Positions 1 through 8,589 of a DNA stretch of 32,961 bases are shown piece by piece; positions within the stretch are counted from its first letter, which is position 1, and each line of letters starts with the position of its first letter. The notes below the pieces were generated by a model. That model did not search any database and had not been told where the DNA came from. It saw only the letters and a list, made by a program, of their open reading frames with translations. Where the stretch lies: positions 1 to 32,961 of the forward strand of contig DJPQ01000097.1 of assembly GCA_002439805.1 (NCBI GenBank). The letters run 5' to 3'. The DNA is from Bacteroidales bacterium UBA6408 (GTDB taxonomy: Bacteria; Bacteroidota; Bacteroidia; Bacteroidales; UBA932). A program made the position numbers and the translations under genes.

Positions 1-1685
1 GGGTTGCAGTCCCACCAGAGCCTCGTGCTCATCCTGTCCGGGCCTCCGAGATAATTGGCCACGGCCTCGTTCACGTTCTCCCCGTTGTTGGAGTATTCCG
101 CGAGCGGGTAGGGCATTCTCCTCGCCCCGAACTCATTATCCACGGTTCCGGAACTCTTGTTTCCGGCGTCGCTTGCCGGGAAGAACTTGGGATAGCCGGT
201 GCGGCGATGGTCGGACCAGGCCTCGATGCCGTTGTTGAAGTTCGCAATCCACTTCTGGATGATGATGCGCTCCTGCTTCTGCTCCGTCGTCGCCAACTCG
301 TCCCACTTGACCGTAAGGTCGGAAAGCGGCGTGGCGTAGCTGTTCAGCCCCGCCGGGTCGGTGTAGGAGGACGGCCTGTCGGTGTCGTTCGCGATGTAGT
401 CCGCGTAGCCGGCCACGCCGTTCTGCTCGAAGGAGAGACGGATTCCCTCATTGTAGAACTCCTCCGCAGTGCCCGCTCCCATGTCGAATCCGAACACCGC
501 CTTTGCCTCGGCCTTGAGGAAAGCGACCTCGGCCGCATTCATCCACACGATAGGGTCGGTGGTGGAGACATTCACTCCGGAATACTTGCGTCCCACGCTG
601 TTGAGGGACGGCTTCTCCACGCTCACGCGGATTCCGGCCCAGTCGATGCCCTCGAACTCGGACTTGATGAAGTATTTGGCGCGGCGCGGGTCGTTGTAGC
701 CGTTCATGTAGCAGATGATGTCCGCAGCCGCGTGGGTGTCGCCGCCCGTCACTGAGCCTGAAGGCTGGTTGTACTTTATTGCAGTGTAGAGCGGATTGCC
801 CTTTTCGCCGAATGCCACCGGACGGAGCATGGCGTTGTCGGAATTGTCCGTGAAACACCCTATTTCGTGGTTCACGGCCTCCTCGGCCATCTTTTTCGCC
901 TTCTCCGGAGCAGCATACACGATGCGCATCGCCATCCTGAGCTTCAGCGAGTTGGCGAACCTGCACCATTTCACGGCAGTGCCGTCATAGACCGGATCCG
1001 CCTTAGGGGATATGCTTGAGAGGCGGTTCTCCGTGAGCGAGGCAATGGCTCCGTCGAGTTCGGCGAACATCGTGTCATAGACCTTCTCCTGCGAGTCGTA
1101 GGCCACTGTAATCTTTCCGCCCTGACCGATCTGTGAATATGGAATCGGACCGTAGGTGTCGGTGACGCGGAGCATAGCCGTGACCTTGATTATGTCGCCT
1201 ATGGCGAGGGTGAGAGGGTCGTCCGTTATGCTGCGGAGCTCCGAAAGGTTCGAGTAGAGAGTCGGGATAATCTTGTCGCTGGCGAGAAGCACCCTCGTCC
1301 AGTCGTCGGTCGGGTTGAAGTTGTCGATGGTCTTCTCGAACGCGCCCGTGGTGGAGTAGTAGCCGCCCATGGGACCGCCGAGGAGGCAGTCGGTGAACTG
1401 AGCCGTGTTCACGTCCGTCGAGACCACCGCTCCGCCCATCGCTGAGATGGCGGCAGAGATGGCATAGCCGTCGGTGAGGGTCTGGTCGCGGTTCACCTCG
1501 TAGGGATTGGTGTTGATTTCCAGATATTTTCCTGTGCAAGAGGCAGCGACAAGCCCGAGGAAAAGAGCCGGGATTATCCCTGCGCAAAGATTCCTCGGCT
1601 TCGCTCGGAATGACAGACGGGACTCCATTGTCATTTCGACCGAACGAAGTGAGCTGAGAAATCTTTTTTCTGTATTGTTTTCCAT
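1..1685 (-). CDS. SusD/RagB-like nutrient-binding outer-membrane lipoprotein, 3' end cut off by the window
   Basis: A single minus-strand frame stays open from the start to the window edge (561 codons plus 2 nt), so the C-terminus is missing. After the lipobox, the mature protein begins near residue 50 with Lys-Tyr-Leu-Glu-Ile-Asn-Thr-Asn-Pro, the N-terminal pattern of the SusD-like_2 group. Family members are surface lipoproteins that lid a SusC transporter and bind its glycan or peptide ligand. The gene starts 20 bp after the susC stop, so the two are one operon. A strong GGAGG (1695-1699, minus) lies 9 nt before this ATG and 3 nt before an in-frame ATG at 1691. An inverted repeat at 1588-1664 is translated as the front of the signal peptide, which pushes the lipobox Cys to about residue 50. 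In-frame ATGs at 1634 and 1628 are alternatives, but no comparable ribosome site precedes them. The ligand is unknown. Confidence 0.9.
   Translation of the reverse strand, partial: MENNTEKRFLSSLRSVEMTMESRLSFRAKPRNLCAGIIPALFLGLVAASCTGKYLEINTNPYEVNRDQTLTDGYAISAAISAMGGAVVSTDVNTAQFTDCLLGGPMGGYYSTTGAFEKTIDNFNPTDDWTRVLLASDKIIPTLYSNLSELRSITDDPLTLAIGDIIKVTAMLRVTDTYGPIPYSQIGQGGKITVAYDSQEKVYDTMFAELDGAIASLTENRLSSISPKADPVYDGTAVKWCRFANSLKLRMAMRIVYAAPEKAKKMAEEAVNHEIGCFTDNSDNAMLRPVAFGEKGNPLYTAIKYNQPSGSVTGGDTHAAADIICYMNGYNDPRRAKYFIKSEFEGIDWAGIRVSVEKPSLNSVGRKYSGVNVSTTDPIVWMNAAEVAFLKAEAKAVFGFDMGAGTAEEFYNEGIRLSFEQNGVAGYADYIANDTDRPSSYTDPAGLNSYATPLSDLTVKWDELATTEQKQERIIIQKWIANFNNGIEAWSDHRRTGYPKFFPASDAGNKSSGTVDNEFGARRMPYPLAEYSNNGENVNEAVANYLGGPDRMSTRLWWDCN
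1588..1664. repeat. Imperfect inverted repeat inside the susD signal-peptide region
   Basis: The left arm is 1588-1615 and the right arm 1629-1664. The right arm read in reverse complement begins AGATTTCTCAGCTCACTTCG, against AGATTCCTCGGCTTCGCTCG in the left arm, and both arms end in AATGACA. This resembles short dispersed intergenic palindromes often seen in bacterial genomes; that resemblance is from memory. Here it lies downstream of the susD ribosome site and start codon and is read through in frame. Confidence 0.75.
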
Positions 1686-1694
1686 AATCATATT

Positions 1695-1699
1695 CCTCC
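1695..1699 (-). promoter_or_regulatory. Strong Shine-Dalgarno site of susD
   Basis: The minus strand reads GGAGG here, between the susC stop (1706-1708) and the susD ATGs at 1691 and 1685. Strong Shine-Dalgarno sites are uncommon in this phylum. This one supports a start upstream of the inverted repeat. Confidence 0.6.
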
Positions 1700-1705
1700 A
1701 AATAA

Positions 1706-4700
1706 TTAGAATGTCATCCTCACGTTGAACCCGAAGCTCCGGAGCGACGGCATCATGAAATGGTCGATTCCCTGATAGTAGTTGCCCGTCGTCGCTATCG
1801 ATTCCGGGTCGAACGGAGCCTTGTTGTAAATCATCCAGAGGTTGCGTCCCACGACAGAAAGAGTGAGGTCGCACACATTGCCGAGGACTTTCTTGGGGAT
1901 GGTGTAGCCTATCGACGCCTCCTGAAGGCGCACGTTGGTCGCGGAGTAGGTGTATTCCTGCGGAAGCGGATTGGAGCCTCCGACGGAACTGTACCAGCGG
2001 TTGGCGTCAATCAGGTCGCCGCCGTTAATCAGCACGCCTCCTCTGTCACGCGCCTCCGCCGAGGCCTCGGACACGCCGTAGTAGTCAAGTATGGCCTGCG
2101 TGCTCGAATAGACGATGCCTCCGATTCGTGCCGTGATGAGGAATCCGAAGTTGAATCCGCCAATGCTGAAGTCATTTCTCCAGGACATGTTCGACTTTGG
2201 AAGGACGCTGCCGAGCTTCACGTAGTCGTCGCTGCTGCTGAAAGTCTTCGGGGTGACGCTGCCGTCTTCGTTCACGACGATGTGGCCGTTCGTGTCGTAC
2301 TGGAAGTCCGCGAGCGAATAGAGGTCGCCGAGCGTGCCGCCCTCGCGGAGGATGAAGTGCGCCAGGCCAAGACCGTTCATGTCAAGCTGCGAGACGGAGA
2401 AAGTCTCTCCCGTAGCGGGATTCATCACATTGTCCGCCAAGGACATGATCCTGTTCTGATTGAACGAGAATGTGTAGTTGGAGTTCCATGTGAACTTGTC
2501 CCATGTCTTGCCGAACCCGAGGGTAACTTCTGTTCCCTGATTGAGGACGTCTCCGGACTGGATGAATATGTCCGATGAACCTGAACCCGTGGAAATCTGG
2601 GGATTGAATGTCTGATTCTTCGTGTTCGTCCGGTAATATGTCGCGTCGAGGCTGAACCATTTGAGGAACCGCAGCGACAGACCGACCTCGAATGAGTCGG
2701 TGAGTTCGGGCTTGAGGTCATAGACCGGATACTGCGTCTGCGTGTTCCAGCTCAGCCCGCTCGCGTTCCACTGGTACATCGGGTTTGCGATGTAGCGTTC
2801 GAAGGCCGTTCCGACAGATGCGTATGAACCGCGAATTTTCACATATTCAAGGTTTTCGGGCATATTCGGAATAATCTGTGACAGCACCACCGAGCCTCCG
2901 ACGGAAGGGTAGAAGAACGACTTTCTGTTGGAATGCGGGCCTGCAAGCTGTGAAGGCCAGTCGTTGCGGGCGGTGAGAGTCAGATAGTAAGCGCCCTTGT
3001 AGCCGACCTCGGCCGAACCGAAGACCGACTGAGTCTGCTCGCGCCAGCCTTCCTGAAGCCTCGTCGTCTTGGTGGAGTTGCTGAGGTTCTGCACATTGAA
3101 CACGTTCGCCAGTCCGGCGCGCTCGTCGGACATCTCGCCGTCCGCAATCGGGCCGCGGTTCTTTAGTGCGTCATAGTACATGTCGGAAATGGAAGTGCCG
3201 AGGTTCACCTGAAGGCTCCAGTCCTCGCCGAAGCGTTTGTTCACGTTCACGAGGAAATCAGCGTAAATCTGCCTGTCGGTCATCTCGGAGATGCCGTAGA
3301 GACCGTTCTGCGAGCTTTCCGTGAGCTGAGTGAAAGTCGATGCATAGAACTTCTCGGTGTATTTCGTGGCTGACTGGTCCATCTTCACGCGCCCGGACAC
3401 ATTGAGCCAGTCAAGGATGTCATAGGAGAGCTGCGCGTTGAGCGTAAAGCGGTCCTTGCGGTTCTCGCGGAGGTTGCGGTAGTTGATCCAGTAAGGGTTC
3501 TGCATCGTCATTCCCGCATCACCTATCGGCCACCACTGGGTGGAAAGGCGGCGTGTGACGTCATAGCGCTCAAACATCTTCACCGCATCCCAGCTGTTCC
3601 CGCGAGGGAAGATGTACGCGCCGACCAGAGGGTTGTTGTAGGTTCCCTGATTGGTCATGTTGCGGTCCTTCTGGAGGACATACGCGGCCCCGACGTCGAG
3701 GTGGAGCCTGTCGTCGAGAAACGATGTCGTGTTGCGGAAAGTGAAGTTATAGCGTCGGTATGCGTTGTTCGGAACTATCCCGTAGGAGTCGATGACAGAG
3801 CCTGAAAGATAGCTCTGGTTCTTTTCGTTTCCCATGGACACCGAAACATTCTCGTTGTGCGTCACGCCGGTCTTGAAATAGTCCTTTGCCGGATTGTAGC
3901 CGGGGTTGTTCGCCTCGTTCATCGGCCTTCCCCAGCTGCGCACGTCCGAGCCTATCGAGGAGTTGAGGTCTCCCGTGCCGTAGCGGTTCTGAAAACGCGG
4001 AAGCACAAAAGGGTTCATGATTTCGACTGAAGCCGACGCCGTGGCAGTGAGCTTGCCTGCCTTTCCCTTCTTTGTTGTCACGACAATCGCACCGTTGGCG
4101 GCGTCGGAGCCGTAGAGAGCCGCTGCGGCCGCTCCCGTGAGCACGGATATGCTCTCGATGTCCTCCGGATTGATGTCGGCGATTGGGTCGGTCGCGCCCT
4201 GGGAGGCGAACTGCGTGCCCCCGTCCCTTGCGGTGGTGTACATAGGGACTCCGTCAATGACATAGAGCGCGTTTGAGGACTGAGAGATGGACTTCTGACC
4301 GCGCATGACGACCTTGGACGCTCCGCCGACTCCGGACGAGGATGCGTTGATGTTGAGCCCGGCGACCTTTCCGTTCAGGGAGTTAATGAAGTTCGCGTCC
4401 TTATTTACAGTCACCTCGTCGGCGCTTATCTGCTGAACGTTGTAACTCAGGGCCTTCTCGGAACGCTTGATTCCGAGGGCTGTCACCACCGTCCCCTCCA
4501 TGACGATTGCATCGCTGCGCATCGTGACGTTGAACACCCTGCGGGAGCCTATCCTGAACTCCTGCGTGGTGTAGCCGAGGCACGAAAACTCAAGCACCGA
4601 GTTCTCCATTCCCTCGGGGAGGGTGAAGGCGAATTTTCCGTCAAGGTCCGTTCCGGAGCCTATTGCAGTGCCCTTGATGATGACTCCGGCGCCTATGACC

Positions 4701-5095
4701 GGCAGTCCCTCCTCATCGACGACAAGTCCGGAGACTGTGGATGAACCGGCGCTTTCTGCCCCCCCCGGTGCGGAAACTTCTCTCTGTGAGATGATTATGT
4801 GACCGGACTCGACCTTCCAGTCAATGTCGCGGCCGCTGAAAAGGATGTTCAGAGCTTCGTCGAGCGGCTTGTCCGAAATGGTCACGGAAACCCTCTGCTC
4901 CACGTCCGCATCCTTGTTGAGGAAAACGCAGCCGGTCTGCTTCTCAATCTGCCGCATCACCTGCTCCAGCTTCACGTCCTTAACATCGACGCTGACCTTC
5001 CGCTCCGTCTGGGCGAAGGCAGGAACGACGCCGGCTGCAAGGAGGAATGCCGTGAGCAGCAAGCCTGTAATTCTGGATAATACTTTCTTGCACAT
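1706..5095 (-). CDS. SusC/RagA-family TonB-dependent transporter with STN signalling domain
   Basis: This is an outer-membrane active transporter of 1129 residues. In order: a signal peptide (1-29, ending Ala-Phe-Ala-Gln), an STN domain (about 34-103), a carboxypeptidase-regulatory-like beta-sandwich (about 122-195), a plug (about 207-360, with the Tyr-Val-Ile-Asp-Gly-Val-Pro pattern) and a 22-strand-type barrel ending in Arg-Met-Thr-Phe. In known systems the STN domain contacts a FecR-type anti-sigma factor in the periplasm, so this protein should both import and signal. That fits fecR directly upstream and susD directly downstream. The start was set at 5095 because it gives a standard signal peptide; the frame is open up to 5152, but that adds 19 non-signal residues. 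The substrate cannot be told from the sequence. Confidence 0.95.
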   Translation of the reverse strand: MCKKVLSRITGLLLTAFLLAAGVVPAFAQTERKVSVDVKDVKLEQVMRQIEKQTGCVFLNKDADVEQRVSVTISDKPLDEALNILFSGRDIDWKVESGHIIISQREVSAPGGAESAGSSTVSGLVVDEEGLPVIGAGVIIKGTAIGSGTDLDGKFAFTLPEGMENSVLEFSCLGYTTQEFRIGSRRVFNVTMRSDAIVMEGTVVTALGIKRSEKALSYNVQQISADEVTVNKDANFINSLNGKVAGLNINASSSGVGGASKVVMRGQKSISQSSNALYVIDGVPMYTTARDGGTQFASQGATDPIADINPEDIESISVLTGAAAAALYGSDAANGAIVVTTKKGKAGKLTATASASVEIMNPFVLPRFQNRYGTGDLNSSIGSDVRSWGRPMNEANNPGYNPAKDYFKTGVTHNENVSVSMGNEKNQSYLSGSVIDSYGIVPNNAYRRYNFTFRNTTSFLDDRLHLDVGAAYVLQKDRNMTNQGTYNNPLVGAYIFPRGNSWDAVKMFERYDVTRRLSTQWWPIGDAGMTMQNPYWINYRNLRENRKDRFTLNAQLSYDILDWLNVSGRVKMDQSATKYTEKFYASTFTQLTESSQNGLYGISEMTDRQIYADFLVNVNKRFGEDWSLQVNLGTSISDMYYDALKNRGPIADGEMSDERAGLANVFNVQNLSNSTKTTRLQEGWREQTQSVFGSAEVGYKGAYYLTLTARNDWPSQLAGPHSNRKSFFYPSVGGSVVLSQIIPNMPENLEYVKIRGSYASVGTAFERYIANPMYQWNASGLSWNTQTQYPVYDLKPELTDSFEVGLSLRFLKWFSLDATYYRTNTKNQTFNPQISTGSGSSDIFIQSGDVLNQGTEVTLGFGKTWDKFTWNSNYTFSFNQNRIMSLADNVMNPATGETFSVSQLDMNGLGLAHFILREGGTLGDLYSLADFQYDTNGHIVVNEDGSVTPKTFSSSDDYVKLGSVLPKSNMSWRNDFSIGGFNFGFLITARIGGIVYSSTQAILDYYGVSEASAEARDRGGVLINGGDLIDANRWYSSVGGSNPLPQEYTYSATNVRLQEASIGYTIPKKVLGNVCDLTLSVVGRNLWMIYNKAPFDPESIATTGNYYQGIDHFMMPSLRSFGFNVRMTF

Positions 5096-5183
5096 ATCAA
5101 CTATGTGGTTATCAAATAAACTTATATTCAACGCGCCAGTCCCGGATTCCAAGCCGCATTGCCGTCCGGCCCCAAGAGCGGCG

Positions 5184-6176
5184 CTATCTTATCGTTATAG
5201 TGTTGGACTCGTAGTCCGTAGTGTAGGTGAAATCACAGGCCTTCTGAAGAAGCCCCAGCGCGAAATCCACGCCCTCGGACACACGGATTTTTCCGCTGCG
5301 GTAGCCTATCTGCGGCATCTCGTCCCTGTCGATGACGATGTTCACGCCGTAGGTGTATTCAAACCTTTCCATAAGTTCGGCGAAGCTCACTCCGCGAAGG
5401 TTTATATATCCGTCGGTCCACGACATTGACTCCTCGGCATCGACGTCGCTCACTACCAGATGGTTGTTCTCGAAGCGAACCTTCTCGTTCGGAGAAAGCA
5501 CTACCTGCTCGGAGTATCTGTCATCCCCGGTCGTCGTGACCCTCACGCAGCCTTCCTGCAATGTAGTCGCGAAACGGCCGTCGGACTCGTCGGCATAGAC
5601 GCTGAACTTCGTTCCGAGAACCTCGACTTCAGACATATATGTCTCGACGACGAAAGGATGACTCTCGTCGTGGGTGACGTCGAGATAAGCCTCGCCGGAA
5701 AGTTTCACGCGCCTCTCTCCACGTCCGAAGAGGGCAGGATATTCGATTCGCGAGTTCCCGTTCAGACAGACCCTCGTGCCGTCGTTCAGCGTAATGGTCA
5801 TTCTCTGTCCCGAAGGCACCTCGATGACGTTTGTCTGCGCAATCATGTTTCTGTAGGAAAGTTCCCTTTCCCCGAGGACTCCGGCGACGCCGGCAACGAC
5901 AACAGCAGCCACGACGGCGGCATAGCGGAGCACTCTCCTGCGGATGACCGTCATCCGGCGGACTTTCCTGTCCTTCTGCGAATCACGCAATGCAGCCATC
6001 TCGTCTCCCCTGAGCACGGTGGCGTTGAAAAGGAAATGCGCCGCGTCAAAATCTTTCTGATGTGACGGATTCTCCTCCAGCCAACGCTCTATGAGCGCGA
6101 CTTCCTCAGCGGAAGCCTCGTTGCTGAAATAGCGGAACAGGAGTTCGTCAGTCATCATTTTTGTCTCTTTTTTCAT
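5184..6176 (-). CDS. FecR-family anti-sigma factor
   Basis: This is a 330-residue inner-membrane regulator. An N-terminal cytoplasmic sigma-binding segment (about 8-50, with the Glu-Arg-Trp-Leu motif of FecR proteins) precedes one membrane helix (about 84-102), a periplasmic FecR domain (about 115-215, containing Pro-Ser-Gly-Gln-Arg and Leu-Asn-Asp-Gly-Thr) and a C-terminal DUF4974-type domain (about 260-330). By family knowledge it holds the ECF sigma factor inactive until the STN domain of the partner transporter signals through the periplasmic part. It lies 88 bp upstream of susC on the same strand. Its sigma partner is most likely the divergent gene at 6356-7057, which is inferred from position only. 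In-frame Met7 or Met8 could also be the start. Confidence 0.93.
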   Translation of the reverse strand: MKKETKMMTDELLFRYFSNEASAEEVALIERWLEENPSHQKDFDAAHFLFNATVLRGDEMAALRDSQKDRKVRRMTVIRRRVLRYAAVVAAVVVAGVAGVLGERELSYRNMIAQTNVIEVPSGQRMTITLNDGTRVCLNGNSRIEYPALFGRGERRVKLSGEAYLDVTHDESHPFVVETYMSEVEVLGTKFSVYADESDGRFATTLQEGCVRVTTTGDDRYSEQVVLSPNEKVRFENNHLVVSDVDAEESMSWTDGYINLRGVSFAELMERFEYTYGVNIVIDRDEMPQIGYRSGKIRVSEGVDFALGLLQKACDFTYTTDYESNTITIR

Positions 6177-6228
6177 TTTTTATCGGTTTATAGACGAGTG
6201 AATAATCCGGCCTTACAGAAATTTTTCG

Positions 6229-6236
6229 CAAAATTA
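6229..6236 (-). promoter_or_regulatory. Candidate promoter -7 element for fecR-susC-susD
   Basis: The minus strand reads TAATTTTG, matching TAnnTTTG. A TTG lies 22 bp upstream at 6259-6261. The predicted transcript starts about 45 nt before fecR. Confidence 0.45.
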
Positions 6237-6320
6237 TCAAATTCTCGAACAAAGATTTCAATACGGGCGATATGCTGAACAATTTTCACGGAATATGCGA
6301 GGGAATAGGAAATGAAGCAT

Positions 6321-6328
6321 TATATTTG
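6321..6328 (+). promoter_or_regulatory. Candidate promoter -7 element for the ECF sigma gene
   Basis: TATATTTG matches TAnnTTTG and lies 28 bp before the ATG at 6356. It lies inside the longer open frame that begins at 6272, which argues against that earlier start. No convincing -33 TTTG was found. Confidence 0.4.
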
Positions 6329-6355
6329 CCGGGAAATATCAGCATTCCGGGAGAA

Positions 6356-7057
6356 ATGAAAGGCGATGACGCTCATATCAGGGCACTGACGGAAGAGGAG
6401 TTCGGAAGAATCTTCTCCCGCTGCCGTCCCATGTATGTAAAAATCGCCAATTCGTACATCCACGATGACGGGGCTGCGGAGGACATAGTAAACGAATGCT
6501 TCATCCGGATGTGGGAAAGACGCTCCGAACTCAAGACTGAGAACTATGAGGCGTATGCCTTCAAATCCATCGTGAACCGCTGTCTCGACCACCTGAAGAC
6601 ATTGCAGACGCGGACACGGATTCAGAAGGACATACACGAAAGCGGGAACAGGATGCTTTCCTATGAAATCAGCTCGCTCAGCAGCCTGAATCCGGAGAGC
6701 CTGTTCGCCGATGAAATCGAGGACATCGTGCGCAGATGCATCGAGGGAATGCCCGACATCACCCGCAAGGTGTTCCTCGCCAGCCGCATCGACGAAAAGA
6801 CATACGGGGAAATCTCTGAAACTTACGGAATCCCCGTCCGTCAGGTGACCTCCCACATCCAGTTCGCCCTGCGCTCCCTGCGCGGTGCCCTGAAGGACTA
6901 TCTCCCTGTCCTGCTCGCGCTGATGATGCTCCAGAAATCATCTTACGCCCCGACGGACACAGCTCCGGCACAGACAAAGGAAAACCCCGTCAATCTTCAG
7001 GAAAACCGTCTGATTGACGAGGTTGTAGTCAATTTATTCAGAAACAATCTGAAATAA
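6356..7057 (+). CDS. ECF-family RNA polymerase sigma factor (sigma-70)
   Basis: A 233-residue sigma factor with region 2 at about 20-85 (including Asp-Ile-Val-Asn-Glu-Cys-Phe and Trp-Glu-Arg-Arg) and region 4 helix-turn-helix at about 125-180 (Thr-Tyr-Gly-Glu-Ile-Ser). It should direct transcription of fecR-susC-susD once released by FecR. A hydrophobic stretch at 183-192 follows region 4, then a polar tail of about 40 residues rich in Thr, Asn and Gln. The short hydrophobic stretch occurs in relatives, but the long tail is less usual. The ATG at 6356 gives the family's normal N-terminus; the frame is open from 6272, but those 28 residues overlap the predicted promoter. The gene is divergent from fecR instead of leading the same operon. 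Confidence 0.9.
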   Translation: MKGDDAHIRALTEEEFGRIFSRCRPMYVKIANSYIHDDGAAEDIVNECFIRMWERRSELKTENYEAYAFKSIVNRCLDHLKTLQTRTRIQKDIHESGNRMLSYEISSLSSLNPESLFADEIEDIVRRCIEGMPDITRKVFLASRIDEKTYGEISETYGIPVRQVTSHIQFALRSLRGALKDYLPVLLALMMLQKSSYAPTDTAPAQTKENPVNLQENRLIDEVVVNLFRNNLK

Positions 7058-7092
7058 GTTCAATTTTCAATTGCCACTTTTCTGCGCTCAGC
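7058..7092 (+). repeat. 35-nt 3'-flanking repeat, copy A
   Basis: Begins GTTCAATTTTCAATTGCC directly after the sigma stop codon. It matches 30296-30330 at 33 of 35 positions, and that copy lies 10 nt after the mnmG stop. Neither copy is in a gene. Confidence 0.75.
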
Positions 7093-7157
7093 ATAGATCA
7101 AGCAAGCTTGGCTCGATCTCGCTTATCGAAAAGGTTCTTTTCAATAACTGATAGAGG

Positions 7158-7272
7158 AATTGAAGAAAAGGATGAGATGCAAGGCACTCGGCGAAGATAA
7201 AACCACAGCAACCTTATGGTTGTGAGGATTTTATCAAGACGAGTAACGCAGCAGATCGCCTTTTATTCAATT
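7158..7272 (-). repeat. 87-nt-core structured repeat, copy 1 (3' of galK)
   Basis: The core is 7172-7258. The arms are 7158-7171 (AATTGAAGAAAAGG) and 7259-7272 (CCTTTTATTCAATT), complementary apart from one position. The right arm includes the galK stop codon. Inside the core, CAACC-TTAT-GGTTG (7210-7223) forms a hairpin, and GATAAAA (7196-7202) can pair with TTTTATC (7229-7235) around it. The family was recognised by comparing this copy with 25403-25525 and 26791-26903. Confidence 0.85.
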
Positions 7273-8405
7273 ACTCGGCGGGCGCCGTCGGAGATTACGA
7301 CATCGATGACAATCGGATAATGCCCGTACTTCTCCATGAACGCCGCCTTGGCCTTCGCGATGAACGACCCGTAGAGTTCCTCCTTCACAAGGTTGATGGT
7401 GCAGCCGCCGAAACCTCCGCCCATGATTCTTGAACCGGTCACGCCGCATTCCTTAGCAATGGTGGCAAGGAAGTCAAGCTCCTCGCATGAAACCTCATAG
7501 TCCTTTGACATTCCCCAGTGGGTCTCATACATTCTCTCGCCGACAGTCTCGTAGTCGCCCTTGTTGAGAGCGTCGCAGACATCGAGCACGCGCTTCTCCT
7601 CGCCGATGACATAGCGGGCACGCTTGTAGTCCTCCTCGGAAATCTTGTCCTTGATTGCGTCAAGCTGCTCCATAGTGGCGCCACGCAGGAACTCCTGACC
7701 GAGAGCCTTGGCAACCCTCTCGCAGGACGCGCGGCGGTCGTTATAAGGAGAACCCACAAGTTCATGCTTCACGCATGAGTTGAGAAGGACAAGCCTGTAG
7801 CCGTGCTGACCCGGGTCGAACGGGAAATACTCGAACTCCATCGAGCGGCAGTCCAGACGCATGAGGTTACCCTTCTTTCCGAAAACGGAAGCGAACTGGT
7901 CCATGATTCCGCAGTTTACGCCGCAGTAGTTGTGCTCGGTGCTCTGACCGATGCGGGCAAGTTCGAACTTGTCAATTCCGTTCTGGAAAATATCGTTGAG
8001 CGCGAACGCGAATGTGCTCTCAAGCGCCGCAGAAGACGACATCCCCGCTCCGAGGGGAACATCTCCGGAGAAGACGGTGTCGAATCCCTCGACCTTTCCG
8101 CCCCTCTTGATGGTCTCGCGGCAAACGCCGAAGACATACTTCGCCCAGCTCTGAACCGGAGCGTCCTCCTCGTTGAGCCCGAACTCGCAGTACTCGTCGA
8201 GGTCGAGCGCGAAGGCCTTCACCTTATTGGTTCCGTTGAGCCTGATTTCAGCCATGATTCCCTTGTCGATGGCGCCCGGGAACACGAAACCGCCGTTGTA
8301 GTCGGTGTGCTCTCCGATGAGGTTGATGCGTCCCGCCGAAGCATAGAATTCCCCGTCACCTCCGAACAGGGTGTCGAATTTCTTAGCAATTGCTTTCTTG
8401 TCCAT
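7263..8405 (-). CDS. galK: Galactokinase
   Basis: Phosphorylates alpha-D-galactose at C1 with ATP, the first committed step of the Leloir pathway, in the cytoplasm. The 380 residues carry the galactokinase signature Gly-Arg-Ile-Asn-Leu-Ile-Gly-Glu-His-Thr-Asp-Tyr-Asn (26-38), the GHMP ATP-binding loop Pro-Leu-Gly-Ala-Gly-Met-Ser-Ser-Ser (117-125), a catalytic Asp in Gly-Ile-Met-Asp-Gln (about 169) and the C-terminal Gly-Gly-Gly-Phe-Gly-Gly motif. The length is normal. It appears to stand alone: no other Leloir enzyme lies nearby and both neighbours are separated by gaps. A repeat element overlaps its stop codon. Confidence 0.97.
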   Translation of the reverse strand: MDKKAIAKKFDTLFGGDGEFYASAGRINLIGEHTDYNGGFVFPGAIDKGIMAEIRLNGTNKVKAFALDLDEYCEFGLNEEDAPVQSWAKYVFGVCRETIKRGGKVEGFDTVFSGDVPLGAGMSSSAALESTFAFALNDIFQNGIDKFELARIGQSTEHNYCGVNCGIMDQFASVFGKKGNLMRLDCRSMEFEYFPFDPGQHGYRLVLLNSCVKHELVGSPYNDRRASCERVAKALGQEFLRGATMEQLDAIKDKISEEDYKRARYVIGEEKRVLDVCDALNKGDYETVGERMYETHWGMSKDYEVSCEELDFLATIAKECGVTGSRIMGGGFGGCTINLVKEELYGSFIAKAKAAFMEKYGHYPIVIDVVISDGARRVIE

Positions 8406-8473
8406 ATTAGTTCAGTTTTATAAATTTTGTAATCAGTATGTGTGTTCGCCGGCGAATTTTCGCCAAGCGAAGC

Positions 8474-8481
8474 CAAAGTTA
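8474..8481 (-). promoter_or_regulatory. Candidate promoter -7 element for galK
   Basis: The minus strand reads TAACTTTG, an exact TAnnTTTG match, 69 bp before the galK ATG. No -33 element was found at standard spacing. Confidence 0.4.
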
Positions 8482-8589
8482 TAAAATTTTTGGCTGAAAA
8501 TGGATATGTCAAAAGCAAATTCTACCAATATGAACGATATGTGCTGAAAAATGAGAATATTTGAATATTTTGGGGTCTATATTCTTTTC

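Noticed and set aside
448..1701. Minus-strand open frames in the susD region that do not resemble SusD
   Set aside because: They are shadow frames. The true susD frame is open from 1691 to the edge and gives a recognisable SusD-like protein.
6272..6355. An N-terminal extension of the sigma factor starting at 6272
   Set aside because: It contains a promoter-like TATATTTG and no family sequence; the ATG at 6356 fits better.
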